A DNA stretch of 64,000 nucleotides, taken from assembly GCF_012913485.1 (NCBI RefSeq), contig NZ_CP051774.1, positions 2,418,001-2,482,000 of the forward strand, read 5' to 3'. This document shows positions 24,702 to 33,734 of this stretch, in pieces (within the stretch, counting starts at the first letter, position 1; the number at the start of each line of letters is the position of its first letter). The notes beneath the pieces were generated by a model, which did not search any database, was not told the DNA's origin, and saw only the letters and a program-made list of their open reading frames with translations. The position numbers were made by a program, and so were the translations under genes. The stretch comes from Luteolibacter luteus. Its GTDB lineage: Bacteria > Verrucomicrobiota > Verrucomicrobiia > Verrucomicrobiales > Akkermansiaceae.

Positions 24702-26015
24702 ATGTCCGCCGACGCGCAGCACACCCTTGCCACCGCCGCCACCCTTGAAGGGACCTCTCTCCACACCGGGGCCAAGGTCACCCTGACCCTGAAGCCCGCT
24801 CCCGCCGACCATGGCTTCAAGTTCCGCCGCGTCGATCTGCCGGACCAGCCTTTCATCGATGCCGATGCCGACAAGGTTCAGACCGTCGAACGCGCGACCA
24901 CCATCGCCGAGGGCTCGGTCAAAGTGCACACGGTCGAGCATGTCCTCTCCGCCCTCACCGGCATGGGCATCGACAATGCGATCATCGAGATGGACGCGAA
25001 CGAGCCGCCGATCGGTGATGGTTCGGCCCGTCCTTTCGTCGAGCTGATCAAGAAGGCCGGCATCGCCAAGCAGGATGCCCTGCGGAAAGTCTGGGAAATC
25101 CGCGAGCCGATCCATCAGGAAAGCGGCGATGGCACCCTGATCACCATCGTACCGAGCAAGACCTTCCGCGTGTCCGTCACGAATGTCGGTCCGGACGGTC
25201 GCTTCACCCAGTATTTCTCCTCCGAGGTCAATCCCGAGACCTACGAGAAGGAAATCGCTCCGGCGCGCACCTTTGTTTACTACGAGGATGTGAAGCCCCT
25301 GCTCGACAAAGGCCTCATCAAGGGCGGCTCGCTCGAAAGCGCGATCGTCATCCGTGGCGAGCAGGTCATGACCAAGGAGCCGCTGCGCTTCACGAATGAA
25401 TTCGCCCGCCACAAGGCGCTCGATGTGATCGGCGACCTGATCCTGAGCGGCAAGCGCATCCTCGGCCACGTCATCGCCGTGAAACCGGGCCACGGTCCGA
25501 ACTCGAAACTCGCCGCGACGCTCAAGCGCGAATACAACCGCGTGCGCTCGCTCGCCGCACCCTTCCAGCTTCCCACCGGCGAGACCGTCCTGGACATCAA
25601 TGACGTCCTCAAGATCCTGCCGCACCGCTATCCTTTCCTGATGGTGGACCGCATCATCGACATGGTAGGCGACTCGAAGTGCACCGGCGTGAAGAACGTC
25701 ACCATCAACGAGCCTTACTTCATCGGTCACTTCCCAGGCCACCCGATCATGCCGGGCGTGCTGCAGCTCGAAGCGATGGCGCAGGTCTCCAGCGTGCTGA
25801 TGCTCCGCAAGCCGGAGAACGCTGGAAAGATCGGCTATTTCATGAGCGCCGACGATGTGAAGTGGCGCCGCCCGGTACTGCCCGGCGACACGCTCTACAT
25901 CGAAGCGGAAGTCATGAAGATCCGCGGCTCCATCGGCCAGACCAAGTGCCGCTGCCTTGTCGGTGGCGAAGTGGCCTCCGAGGCGGAACTGAAGTTCGCC
26001 CTAGTGCAGCAGTAA
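24702..26015 (+). CDS. lpxC/fabZ: Bifunctional LpxC-FabZ: UDP-3-O-acyl-GlcNAc deacetylase / 3-hydroxyacyl-ACP dehydratase
   Basis: A 437-residue fusion. Residues about 1-285 are the zinc deacetylase LpxC, the committed step of lipid A synthesis: GTSLHTGAKV, HTVEHVLSALTGMGIDNAI, PIGDGSARPFVE, FARHKALDVIGDL and KPGHGPNSKLA hold the metal and catalytic residues. Residues about 295-437 are FabZ: LPHRYPFLMVDRI with His308 and GHFPGHPIMPGVLQLEAMAQ with the active-site acid. Such fusions are known in Bacteroidetes and the PVC group. They imply an outer membrane with lipid A. A stem-loop with a T run follows the stop codon. Confidence 0.95.
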   Translation: MSADAQHTLATAATLEGTSLHTGAKVTLTLKPAPADHGFKFRRVDLPDQPFIDADADKVQTVERATTIAEGSVKVHTVEHVLSALTGMGIDNAIIEMDANEPPIGDGSARPFVELIKKAGIAKQDALRKVWEIREPIHQESGDGTLITIVPSKTFRVSVTNVGPDGRFTQYFSSEVNPETYEKEIAPARTFVYYEDVKPLLDKGLIKGGSLESAIVIRGEQVMTKEPLRFTNEFARHKALDVIGDLILSGKRILGHVIAVKPGHGPNSKLAATLKREYNRVRSLAAPFQLPTGETVLDINDVLKILPHRYPFLMVDRIIDMVGDSKCTGVKNVTINEPYFIGHFPGHPIMPGVLQLEAMAQVSSVLMLRKPENAGKIGYFMSADDVKWRRPVLPGDTLYIEAEVMKIRGSIGQTKCRCLVGGEVASEAELKFALVQQ

Positions 26016-26036
26016 TCGAGCAGCGGGACATCTTAG

Positions 26037-26068
26037 AAGAGGCACTGGAGAGATCCCGTGCCTCTTTT
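26037..26068 (+). terminator. Rho-independent terminator after lpxC-fabZ
   Basis: AAGAGGCAC (26037-26045) and GTGCCTCTT (26058-26066) form a 9-bp stem with a 12-base loop, and the T run reaches 26068. It ends at the stop codon of the convergent methyltransferase gene and is nearly symmetrical, so it may serve both strands. Confidence 0.75.
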
Positions 26069-26670
26069 CATATACGGAATACTCCCATCCGCCGGTCCAC
26101 CGACTTACTTGGCGCATCCGGTAGCGCCCTAGCATCCGGATGATGGATATCCGCGAGCTTGGTCGCCCCGCATTCCTGCAGGCAGGCCATCGCCAGCTCA
26201 TGCTCGCGATCGAAGTAGGAGGTGATGACCATTAGGCCACCCGGCTTCAGGCAGCCGAGGGCATTCCGGAAGAGCACCAGCCAAGTCCCGGGGTCATGCC
26301 AGTAGTTCTGGTGACGGATGAAGACGAGATCAAAGGGCGGGAGCTGCTTCATCCGGTCGGTGCGTGAGGCGTCGCCCGCGCGGAAATCGAGCTGCCATCC
26401 CGGCGGGGCAGCGGGAACCCAGCGGGCCTTGCCCTCGGCGGCCTCCACCGGGCGGAGGTCGATGCCGAGATAGAACAACTCTTTTGCGAAGGGAGCAGCG
26501 GCAGTCAAAAGCACCCCGGTTTCGTCCGCCCGGCCACAGGCAAGATTCAGGATCGCGGGTTTCTCCGGAGCGACCCAGCCCGCCGTGCGAAATGCCATCC
26601 TGAGAAGGTCGCCGAGGCGCTGGACGTCGGCCTCGATGCCGGGGTAGCTGAAGGGAATGGCCGGAGTCAC
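26068..26670 (-). CDS. Class I SAM-dependent methyltransferase
   Basis: A 200-residue Rossmann-fold methyltransferase. ILNLACGRADETGVL is the AdoMet-binding motif I, LFYLGIDLRPVEAAEG motif II with the acidic ribose-binding residue, RAGDASRTDRM and FDLVFIRHQNYWHDPGTW the central strands, and ALGCLKPGGLMVITSYFD the post-motif III strand. No substrate-specific domain is present, so the substrate is unknown. It is convergent with lpxC-fabZ, sharing its terminator region, and divergent from the sugar kinase at 26770. Confidence 0.8.
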   Translation of the reverse strand: MTPAIPFSYPGIEADVQRLGDLLRMAFRTAGWVAPEKPAILNLACGRADETGVLLTAAAPFAKELFYLGIDLRPVEAAEGKARWVPAAPPGWQLDFRAGDASRTDRMKQLPPFDLVFIRHQNYWHDPGTWLVLFRNALGCLKPGGLMVITSYFDREHELAMACLQECGATKLADIHHPDARALPDAPSKSVDRRMGVFRI

Positions 26671-26769
26671 CGCGCCGAAGTGAGCAGCCCCGCGGATGGG
26701 ATTTCAAGTTTGTCTTCCCAAGCAAGTGCTGCTACTTAGGCTCGTTTTCCGCCCGAAAAGCTGAGCAAG

Positions 26770-27924
26770 ATGGTTCCCGCTACTTCTCCTGTCCGCCCAG
26801 TCGATGCCTCCTTGCAGGCATCCATCGCCCATATTGCCAATCAATTTGCGATCCAAGGGGACTTCGTCGATGGGGAGGAGATCGAGAGCGGCCACATCAA
26901 TTCGACCTATCGGGCGACCTTCGAGACCGCCGACGGCGACCGCCAGCGCTACATCCTGCAACGGATCAACGAGCGGGTTTTCAAAGACCCGGTGGCGGTG
27001 ATGCGGAACGTGGAGTGCGTGACCCGTCATATCAACTGGAAGGTCCTGCGCGTGAAGAAGGACCTCGGCGGGCAGACGCTGAACCTCTATCCGGGGCGTG
27101 GTGGCAAGTCCTGGGTCATCGGACCAAATGGCGGAGTGTGGCGCTGCTACAATTCGATCGAGGGCTGCGTGACCTACGACATCATCGAGAATACACGTCA
27201 GGCCTACCAAGCCGCGCGGGCCTTCGGATCCTTCCAAGACCTGGTGAGCGACCTGCCCCCGAGCGAGATCGAGGAAACCATCCCGGATTTCCACCACACC
27301 CGGAAGCGCTTCGAGCGGCTGATGAAGATGGCCGATGCCGATCCACATGGCCGTGCCGGTTCGGTCGGCGAGGAGCTGGAGTTCGTGCGCCAGCGTGAAA
27401 GGGATGTGGACGTGGTGTTGGATCTCCTGGCCACCCACGCGATCCCGACCCGCATCACGCACAATGACACGAAGATCAACAACGTGATGATCGACGCTGA
27501 TTCCGATGAAGCGGTCTGTGTGATCGATCTGGACACGGTGATGCCGGGGGCTTCGCTTTACGACTTTGGTGATCTGATCCGCACCGCCACCAGTCCGGCG
27601 GCAGAAGACGAGCAGGATCTTTCGAAGGTCGTGATGCAGATGCCGATGTTCGAAGCGCTGGTCGATGGCTACTTGGATGCCAGTTCCGATTTCATCAACG
27701 ATGCGGAGGCCGAGCATCTCGCCTTCAGCGGCAAGCTGATCACCATGGAGACGGGTATCCGTTTCCTCACGGACTTCCTCGAAGGCGACGTTTATTTCAA
27801 AACCCATCGCGAAGGACACAATCTCGATCGCGCCCGAACCCAGCTGAAGCTCGTCGCGGAAATCGAGCGCCAGCAACATGCGATGGAGAAGTTTGTCGGG
27901 AAAGTGCGCAAAGGGCGGCGCTAG
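26770..27924 (+). CDS. Aminoglycoside-phosphotransferase-fold sugar kinase (N-acetylhexosamine 1-kinase-like)
   Basis: A 384-residue kinase. EEIESGHINSTYRA is the nucleotide-binding loop, RITHNDTKINNVMID near residue 232 the catalytic loop with HxD and Asn, and VCVIDLDTVMPGASLYDFGD the magnesium-binding segment. IDLDTVMPG and the overall length match NahK-type kinases, which make hexosamine 1-phosphate for sugar-nucleotide salvage. Nearby genes are lipid A and lipid-sugar genes, which fits use of GlcNAc or GalNAc, but no partner uridylyltransferase is seen. No membrane or signal segment is present. Confidence 0.85.
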   Translation: MVPATSPVRPVDASLQASIAHIANQFAIQGDFVDGEEIESGHINSTYRATFETADGDRQRYILQRINERVFKDPVAVMRNVECVTRHINWKVLRVKKDLGGQTLNLYPGRGGKSWVIGPNGGVWRCYNSIEGCVTYDIIENTRQAYQAARAFGSFQDLVSDLPPSEIEETIPDFHHTRKRFERLMKMADADPHGRAGSVGEELEFVRQRERDVDVVLDLLATHAIPTRITHNDTKINNVMIDADSDEAVCVIDLDTVMPGASLYDFGDLIRTATSPAAEDEQDLSKVVMQMPMFEALVDGYLDASSDFINDAEAEHLAFSGKLITMETGIRFLTDFLEGDVYFKTHREGHNLDRARTQLKLVAEIERQQHAMEKFVGKVRKGRR

Positions 27925-28010
27925 CGAAAATCGATCGCCGCCCCGCGCCATCCATTTTACCGCAGCCGATTGAGCCATCCCCTCACCTCGGGCGGACCAA
28001 GCGACGCACC

Positions 28011-28397
28011 CTACTGGCTGCTTGCGCCTTGGAAGACCCATGTGCGGGCCAAGACAAAGGTAAGGATCGCCTGCACGCCCAGAACAAGGGCGAGGCTGAT
28101 CCGATAGTCGAGCGCGACATGATGCAGCATCCAGAGATAGGCCGCCTCATTGAAGGAAAAGGTGCCTAGGGCGACGACAAACATCCGAGCATAGGTAGCT
28201 GCCCCGCCGGGATGACGGAAAGTCCAGCCACGATGACCATAGTAGCTCACTTGAAAGGCCGCCAGGAATGCCAGCACGTTTGCCCCTGCCGGCGGCAGCC
28301 CCAGCGGAACGAGTGCCGCCACCACGCCCAGATGCACGAGCGAAGCGGCGGCACCCACACAACCGAAACGGAAAAATCTGAAGAGCAAAGAGGTCAC
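28011..28397 (-). CDS. GtrA-family membrane protein
   Basis: A 128-residue protein with four predicted helices. FRFGCVGAAASLVHLGVV is the characteristic first helix, followed by ANVLAFLAAFQVSYYGHRGWTF and SLALVLGVQAILTFVLARTWVF. GtrA proteins are thought to move or accommodate lipid-linked sugars across the inner membrane. Its start overlaps the stop of the GT2 gene (ATGA, 28394-28397), so it is the third gene of a coupled operon with a GT2 and a GT39 enzyme. This is the typical layout for glycan modification with a polyprenyl-phosphate sugar. Confidence 0.88.
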   Translation of the reverse strand: MTSLLFRFFRFGCVGAAASLVHLGVVAALVPLGLPPAGANVLAFLAAFQVSYYGHRGWTFRHPGGAATYARMFVVALGTFSFNEAAYLWMLHHVALDYRISLALVLGVQAILTFVLARTWVFQGASSQ

Positions 28398-29383
28398 GAG
28401 TCCCGTGTCTCTGCCGTGAAGCCGTGGCGCTCCGCGACCACGTAATTCGGGCGTCCCTTCACCTCGGTAAAGATCCGCGCGACGTATTCACCCAATATCC
28501 CGATCGAAAGCAGCTGCACACCGCCGAGAAAGCTCACGGCCACCGCCAGAGAAGCCCATCCCGGCACGTGGCTCCCCTGTGTAAGCGTCCTGAGGATGAT
28601 CCATCCCGCATAGAGGATCGAACCGCTGGAAATCATCGTGCCCGCCGCGACCCACAGGCGAAGCGGAAAGGCGGAAAACGAGGTCAAGCCGGTCATCGCG
28701 AGATCGAAGAGCCGCGGGAAATTGAACTTCGATTTCCCCTCCCTTCTTTCTCCGTAGACGAAGGGCACTGCCACCGAACGGAAGCCCACCCAGTTATAGA
28801 GGCCCTTCATGAAGCGGCTGCGTTCCGGGAGATCCTTCAAGGCTTTCACCACCCTGCGATCCAGAAGGCGGAAGTCGCCTGCATCCGCGGGGATATCCAC
28901 GGAAGACCATCGGCTAAGCGTCTTGTAGAACATGCGGCTCAGAAAGCGGCGCAAGGGCGGATCGGTATCACGGTTCGTCCGCAAGCCGTAAACCATGTCA
29001 TAGCCCTGTTGCCACTTCCTGATGAATTCGTCGATGACATGGAAAGGCTGTTGGAAATCGGCATCGATGATGACCACCACCTCGCCGCCAGCTTCGTCCA
29101 GTCCCGCGCTGATCGCGGACTCCTTGCCGAAATTCCGGGAGAGCGAAAGCAGGCGTACTGGCAATCCGCCGGAAGCGGCGATCACTTCCAGACCGGTCCC
29201 GTCGCGGCTGCCGTCGTCCACCACGATCACGTCGTAATGTTCCGTCAGCGCGGAAAGATGTTCGCACAGCCCCGTGAGAAAGGCGGCGATGCCATCCTTC
29301 TCGTTAAATGCGGGTACCACGCAAGTGATGGAGGGCCGAACCGTGAGGGGAAGGCCGGCCACGGCCAATGTCGATGGCTTCAT
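28394..29383 (-). CDS. GT2 glycosyltransferase, GtrB/DPM1-like polyprenyl-phosphate sugar synthase
   Basis: A 329-residue membrane-bound enzyme. The catalytic domain has VVPAFNEKDGI, VVDDGSRDGTGLEV and VIIDADFQQPFHVIDEF; the DAD is the metal-binding motif. FRLLDRRVVKALKDLPERSRF is the usual middle motif of the GtrB family. Two C-terminal helices follow (PLRLWVAAGTMISSGSILYA and SLAVAVSFLGGVQLLSIGIL), then GEYVARIFTEVKGRP. It should make an undecaprenyl- or dolichyl-phosphate-linked sugar that GtrA and the GT39 enzyme use. ATG 29381-29383 gives a 1-bp gap to the upstream gene; a TTG at 29395 is less likely. Confidence 0.9.
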   Translation of the reverse strand: MKPSTLAVAGLPLTVRPSITCVVPAFNEKDGIAAFLTGLCEHLSALTEHYDVIVVDDGSRDGTGLEVIAASGGLPVRLLSLSRNFGKESAISAGLDEAGGEVVVIIDADFQQPFHVIDEFIRKWQQGYDMVYGLRTNRDTDPPLRRFLSRMFYKTLSRWSSVDIPADAGDFRLLDRRVVKALKDLPERSRFMKGLYNWVGFRSVAVPFVYGERREGKSKFNFPRLFDLAMTGLTSFSAFPLRLWVAAGTMISSGSILYAGWIILRTLTQGSHVPGWASLAVAVSFLGGVQLLSIGILGEYVARIFTEVKGRPNYVVAERHGFTAETRDS

Positions 29384-29384
29384 G

Positions 29385-30890
29385 TCAGTTTCCAATGGGT
29401 GACGTCTTCGAAGGATCGATGCCGGCCATGTCCGGCATATCGGTGCGTTCCAGATAGAGGGATGGGCCGGAGCCCCAGCTTCCTACCAGTTTGAGCCGCC
29501 TTTTCACGGGCGCGGGAACCATGGTCATCCACCAGGAAGGCAGTGCCACGAAACAGCGTCCCGGAGCATCCATCGCAGCCAGCAGTTCATTCGCCGAGGT
29601 GGTGCTCAACACCGAACCATCCGTGTAGAACTCCGCGGAATATTTACGGGGACCATAGTAGATGAGCAAATCGCCCGCCTTCCGTTCCTTTTTGAAACGT
29701 TGCACCAGGGATCTCTCCGAATGCTTCGGTGAATGCGAGGGAGCGATGACGGTGACCACGATGGCCCAGCAGACGAGGACGACCCCCATGCCAACGACCA
29801 GCCGGCCGGCAGGATGAAAGCGTTTCCAGAAAGGAAGACCTCCCTCCTGGGGAGGAATACCTGCAAGCAAAAGGGCCAGTGCCGGCAATGCGGGAAGCGG
29901 ATAAGTCGCGATGATGTTCCGGGCGGAAGTGAAGAACGCGACCGGCCAGAGCAGCCACAGCACCCAGTAAAGCCCGCGGGCATCCTGATCCATCGCCCAC
30001 AACCGGAAACGCTGCCAGCGGAAGGGAAGCAAGCCCAGCAGCCCAAGGCACCAGGGAGCCGATCCGAGCGCCAGATATACCCAGATCATTCCCGGCGTCA
30101 CGGGATGGGCATTCCCGTAAAGATCCCCCTGCCAGCCACGCACCGTAAATCGCTTCCAATGCTCGCCGATCAGGAAGTACTCGATAAAGCCCGGGGTCTT
30201 CCTCTCCGCCGCCACATACCATGGCACCGACAAGGCCAGCATCAGCAAGACGCCTGTGATCCAAGGAATCTTCTCCCATGTCCTCCAGATGCTGCGCGTG
30301 AGAAACACCCAGCCCGCCAGGGGCGGCAGCACGATCACCAAGGCAAGCGGCCCCTTCGCCAACAGCCCGATGGCCAGCCCTGCAAAGAATCCGTAGCCGC
30401 TCCATCGTGATCCACTGCGAAGCGCTTCACGGAAGCACACCATCGAAAGCGTCGTCCCAAGCAGCAACGCGATATCCGTCATCACCGCGGCCGAGCAGAA
30501 GAAGAACAACGGCATTCCCATGAGGAAGGCGGGTGCCGCGACTGAAGCATTCCGGCCGAGTTCCCGTCTCGCGGCTCGCGACACCAGAAGGAGAACCATC
30601 AGCGCCGCCACAAAAAGAAAGATCCGCGAACCGAATTCATTCACCCCGAAAAGCGCGATGCCCAGGGCGGACATCCAGATCGAGAGCGGTGGTTTCGCCC
30701 AGAATGGCACCCCATAGTCGAACTGCGGTGTGATCCAGTCTCCCGTCTCCACCATCTTCCGCGCGATCTCCGCATAGCGGGATTCGGAAGGATCCGTATG
30801 CGGAGCCACCACCAGCAAAAGCACGCGGGCAATCAAGAGAAAGCCCAGCAACCATCCCATGCGGCTGCGAGGCGTGGCAGGTAAACTCAT
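29385..30890 (-). CDS. GT39/ArnT-like glycosyltransferase
   Basis: A 501-residue membrane protein with about 10-12 helices. The first periplasmic loop has DPSESRYAEIARKMVETGDW and FDYGVPFWAKPPLSIWM, matching the ArnT/PMT family in which an acidic residue in this loop is catalytic. Later regions are LLAKGPLALVIVLPPLAGW and a soluble C-terminal part (LIYYGPRKYSAEFYTDGSV). It probably transfers a sugar from the polyprenyl-phosphate donor made by the adjacent GT2 to lipid A, a glycan or a protein. It is the first gene of the GT39-GT2-GtrA operon. Confidence 0.85.
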   Translation of the reverse strand: MSLPATPRSRMGWLLGFLLIARVLLLVVAPHTDPSESRYAEIARKMVETGDWITPQFDYGVPFWAKPPLSIWMSALGIALFGVNEFGSRIFLFVAALMVLLLVSRAARRELGRNASVAAPAFLMGMPLFFFCSAAVMTDIALLLGTTLSMVCFREALRSGSRWSGYGFFAGLAIGLLAKGPLALVIVLPPLAGWVFLTRSIWRTWEKIPWITGVLLMLALSVPWYVAAERKTPGFIEYFLIGEHWKRFTVRGWQGDLYGNAHPVTPGMIWVYLALGSAPWCLGLLGLLPFRWQRFRLWAMDQDARGLYWVLWLLWPVAFFTSARNIIATYPLPALPALALLLAGIPPQEGGLPFWKRFHPAGRLVVGMGVVLVCWAIVVTVIAPSHSPKHSERSLVQRFKKERKAGDLLIYYGPRKYSAEFYTDGSVLSTTSANELLAAMDAPGRCFVALPSWWMTMVPAPVKRRLKLVGSWGSGPSLYLERTDMPDMAGIDPSKTSPIGN

Positions 30891-30961
30891 CGTGGCTATC
30901 GCTTAGCAGGCCGAAGATGAGAATCCGGTGAGCCGCGGAAATTTATGCGGAAATTTTCAGA

Positions 30962-31387
30962 TCAGTGCCGAGGCCAAGCCAACACAAGCGCCCCTGTCAC
31001 GATAAGCAAGGCACCCGCGGCCTGCTGCCAGCCCAGACGTTCCTTGAGAAAGACCACCGCGAGAAGGATCGCGAAAACCACGCCCAGCTTGTCGAGAGCA
31101 GCGACACGGGAAACCTCCCCGAGTTTCAACGCATGGAAATAGCACAGCCACGACGCGCCTGTCGCCAAGCCTGACAAAACGAGCGGAAGCCATGCTTGCC
31201 GGGGAATTTCCAGCACGGCCGACGGCTTCGCCGTTGCGAACGCGAGGCTCCAGACAAGGACCAGTACCACGCTGGTGCGTACCGCGATGGCGAGATTCGG
31301 ATCGAGGTTTGCCACGCCCGCCTTCGCGAGGACGGCGGTGACTCCGGCGAAGAACGCGGAGAGCAAGGCCCATACAATCCAGCTCAT
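30962..31387 (-). CDS. EamA/DMT-family transporter, half-size
   Basis: A 141-residue protein with one EamA domain of about five helices (WALLSAFFAGVTAVLAKAGV, AVRTSVVLVLVWSLAFA, PLVLSGLATGASWLCYFHAL, KLGVVFAILLAVVFLKERL, ALLIVTGALVLAW). Full EamA carriers have two such domains, so this one would act as a homodimer. It would export a small metabolite, but the substrate is unknown. It lies 17 bp downstream of the histidine kinase gene on the same strand and may be co-transcribed with that two-component system. Confidence 0.85.
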   Translation of the reverse strand: MSWIVWALLSAFFAGVTAVLAKAGVANLDPNLAIAVRTSVVLVLVWSLAFATAKPSAVLEIPRQAWLPLVLSGLATGASWLCYFHALKLGEVSRVAALDKLGVVFAILLAVVFLKERLGWQQAAGALLIVTGALVLAWPRH

Positions 31388-31404
31388 GGAATGAAGTGGT
31401 TTAT

Positions 31405-32856
31405 TTATCCTTCGTCCCGGTCTGACGCGGGGACCGAGAGGATGAATTCAATTTCGCCTTTCTCGCTCCGCGCCCGCAGATCTCCTCGCATCGCCTTCGC
31501 TGCCTCCAGGCTCAAGGTTAGTCCCACACCCAGATGCGAGCCCGCATCGTGACGGGAGGTCTCGCGGCGAAACAGCGGCTCGAAAAGGCGCTCCGTATCG
31601 ATCGGCTCTTCTCCGGTCGTGTTCCTCACGGAAATTTCCGCCCGTCCATCCGCCTTGACCACCTTGATCCAGATCTCTCCGCGAGGACTGGTGTAGGAAA
31701 TCGCGTTGTCGAAAAGATTGTTCAGGATGATGCGGAGAAGCGCGGGGTCAGCGACAGCCGTCAGGGGGTCTCCGGGAAGTAGAAGGTGGATACCCAAGCT
31801 CCGCGCCTCCGCCCTCAAGCCGAAAGGCTCCCAACAGGCTTCGATCGCCCCAATCAATTCGACGGGCTCCAGCACCGCGGGAGCCACATCGCTGCCGATG
31901 CGCGCCAGCGCGGAAAGACGTTTCACCAGTTCCCCGAGTTCCACCGCGGACTTCTGGCAAGTCTGCAGGTGGGCGGCATAAGTGGAGGCATCACGATTTT
32001 GCGAAAGCGCGAGATCGGTAGTGGCACGCAAGCCCGCGATGGGAGTCCGCAATTCATGCGCCGCATGGCGGATGAAGTCCTTCTCGCGTTGCCGGATGGC
32101 AGCTACCCTGGAGAGCAAGCGATTGAAGTGGGTCGCAAGGCCAGTCAGCTCACTAGGCAGGTCTTCCGGCAAATCCAAAGGCTCATCGAGACGATGCGAG
32201 GACCGGTCCTGCACCTGACCCGAGAGTTCGTAGATCGGTCGCAAGGAAGAGCCTACCGCGCGCTCAATGAGTACATACCCGAGCCCTAGGGTAAGCAAGC
32301 TCCCCCCGATCAGAATCCAGCGCAGATGCTGCAGGGCCCGATGCACCGGCTCCGCATCACGCGCCACCACGAGGATCTGGGGCAAGGTTTTCCGATCTAC
32401 CAGGGTGCCGCGCGCCTTCATCGCCTCCACCTCCTCCTCGAGCACGAAGGGATAGATCCGCAGGCCGAGCGCCCGGGCATGATGGCCGTCCGAAAGCTGG
32501 ATATTCCTCATCAGCGGAGCACCGTCCACGCCCGTGAACTTCGGCAGATCCCGCCAACGCAGTCCGGGCGAGCGGCTGGTGGATCCGGTCTTCTCGTTCC
32601 AGAATTGGAACAAGGCTCCCGCCACCAAAGTCTGATTCGCGCCGAGCCCCTCTTCCCATTCGTAGGTGATGGCATCGTTTTCCAGTTCCACCTGGTTTGC
32701 CAAAAGCGCCGCCGTCTCCTTGATGGCTTCGTCGGTCTCACTGTAAAGGCTGCTCTCCACCAGAAGATAGACCGTGGCCGAAAGCACACAGAGCAGGACT
32801 CCCACGCCGACCCCGCAACGGACAAGCAGCGAACGCCGGATGGAGGGAGAACTCAT
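31405..32856 (-). CDS. Sensor histidine kinase (OmpR-partner type)
   Basis: A 483-residue membrane kinase. Helices near residues 10-30 and 175-195 flank a periplasmic sensor of about 145 residues. A HAMP-like segment follows, then the H box RHAAHELRTPIAGLRA with the phosphoacceptor His near 265. The ATPase domain has N box IILNNLFDNAISYTSPRG, a G1 region ISVRNTTGEEPI that lacks the usual Asp, as in CusS-type kinases, F box LFEPLFRRE, and G2 box LGVGLTLSLE. The start overlaps the stop of the response regulator (ATGA, 32853-32856), so the pair is coupled. The signal is unknown. Confidence 0.9.
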   Translation of the reverse strand: MSSPSIRRSLLVRCGVGVGVLLCVLSATVYLLVESSLYSETDEAIKETAALLANQVELENDAITYEWEEGLGANQTLVAGALFQFWNEKTGSTSRSPGLRWRDLPKFTGVDGAPLMRNIQLSDGHHARALGLRIYPFVLEEEVEAMKARGTLVDRKTLPQILVVARDAEPVHRALQHLRWILIGGSLLTLGLGYVLIERAVGSSLRPIYELSGQVQDRSSHRLDEPLDLPEDLPSELTGLATHFNRLLSRVAAIRQREKDFIRHAAHELRTPIAGLRATTDLALSQNRDASTYAAHLQTCQKSAVELGELVKRLSALARIGSDVAPAVLEPVELIGAIEACWEPFGLRAEARSLGIHLLLPGDPLTAVADPALLRIILNNLFDNAISYTSPRGEIWIKVVKADGRAEISVRNTTGEEPIDTERLFEPLFRRETSRHDAGSHLGVGLTLSLEAAKAMRGDLRARSEKGEIEFILSVPASDRDEG

Positions 32857-33530
32857 GGCAGGGTCGCTTCGAGCACGTAGCCTTGGCCACGGCGGGTCTG
32901 GATGAGGTCTGGTGCGCCCTCCGTATTCAGCTTCTTCCGGAGGTAGCTTACGTAGACATCCACGGCATTGCTGCTGCCACCCATGCCATCTTCAAAAACG
33001 TGCTCCCAGATGTCGGCACGCGGGACCACCTCTCCGGCGCGATAAGCGAGGTACTCGAGCAAGCGATACTCCAATGCGGTCAGCTCGATGACGCGCCCGG
33101 CCCTCGCAACGGTGCGGCGGATCGGATCGACGTCCAGATCAGCGACACGGATGAGGGGAGACTTCTTCACGTAGCTGCGGCGCAGGAGAGCCCGCACCCG
33201 GGCCAGAGCCTCAACCAAGGGAAAGGGTTTCACCAAATAGTCATCGGCACCGGCGTCCAGCGCTTCCAAGCGATCATCCAGACCATCCCGCGCGCTGATC
33301 ACGAGAATATGCACCGGGTTGTCCAAGGCGCGGAGCTTTCGCAGGATGCTCATCCCATCCACACCGGGCAGCATGAGATCGAGAAGGATCGCATCATACT
33401 GGCCATTCTGCGCGGCCCAAAGCCCCTCTTCGCCACCCTCCTCGGAGTCGACCAGATAGCCGGCTTCCCGGAGGAATTGGCAGATGCCTTCCCGCAAGGC
33501 GGGATGATCTTCAATCACGAGGAGGCGCAT
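32853..33530 (-). CDS. OmpR/PhoB-family response regulator
   Basis: A 225-residue regulator. The receiver domain has VIEDHPALREG and LLDLMLPGVDG with the phosphoacceptor Asp51, then VISARDG and DYLVKPFPLVEA. The C-terminal winged helix begins near residue 130 (DPIRRTVARAGRVIELTALEYRLLEYL, then NAVDVYVSYLRKKL). It is the first gene of the operon with the histidine kinase and overlaps it by 4 bp. The order resembles PmrA/QseB- and CusR-type systems, but the target genes are not visible. Confidence 0.93.
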   Translation of the reverse strand: MRLLVIEDHPALREGICQFLREAGYLVDSEEGGEEGLWAAQNGQYDAILLDLMLPGVDGMSILRKLRALDNPVHILVISARDGLDDRLEALDAGADDYLVKPFPLVEALARVRALLRRSYVKKSPLIRVADLDVDPIRRTVARAGRVIELTALEYRLLEYLAYRAGEVVPRADIWEHVFEDGMGGSSNAVDVYVSYLRKKLNTEGAPDLIQTRRGQGYVLEATLP

Positions 33531-33734
33531 GAGTTGAGGGAATGATTCGCATCAAGAGCCCGAACCCGCAATCCATCGTTTTCTCATCATTCTCTAATGT
33601 CCCTTGTGCTATTGGCTCCGCGTCGCGGCAGCCCCCCCCCTGCGGGGATCTGTCGCTGACTACGGCATCCTCCGACCCGGGGTGGGACGGGGGATGCCAA
33701 ACGGCCATCCAACCGGGGATTTCCCGGGATCAAA

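Noticed and set aside
26704..28041. Long open frame opposite the sugar kinase
   Set aside because: The kinase on the other strand has complete catalytic motifs; this frame has none.
33640..33734. GC-rich imperfect hairpins after the SMR gene, considered as riboswitch or terminator
   Set aside because: The gene lies on the minus strand so this is downstream of it, and no conserved riboswitch core or U-tract is visible.
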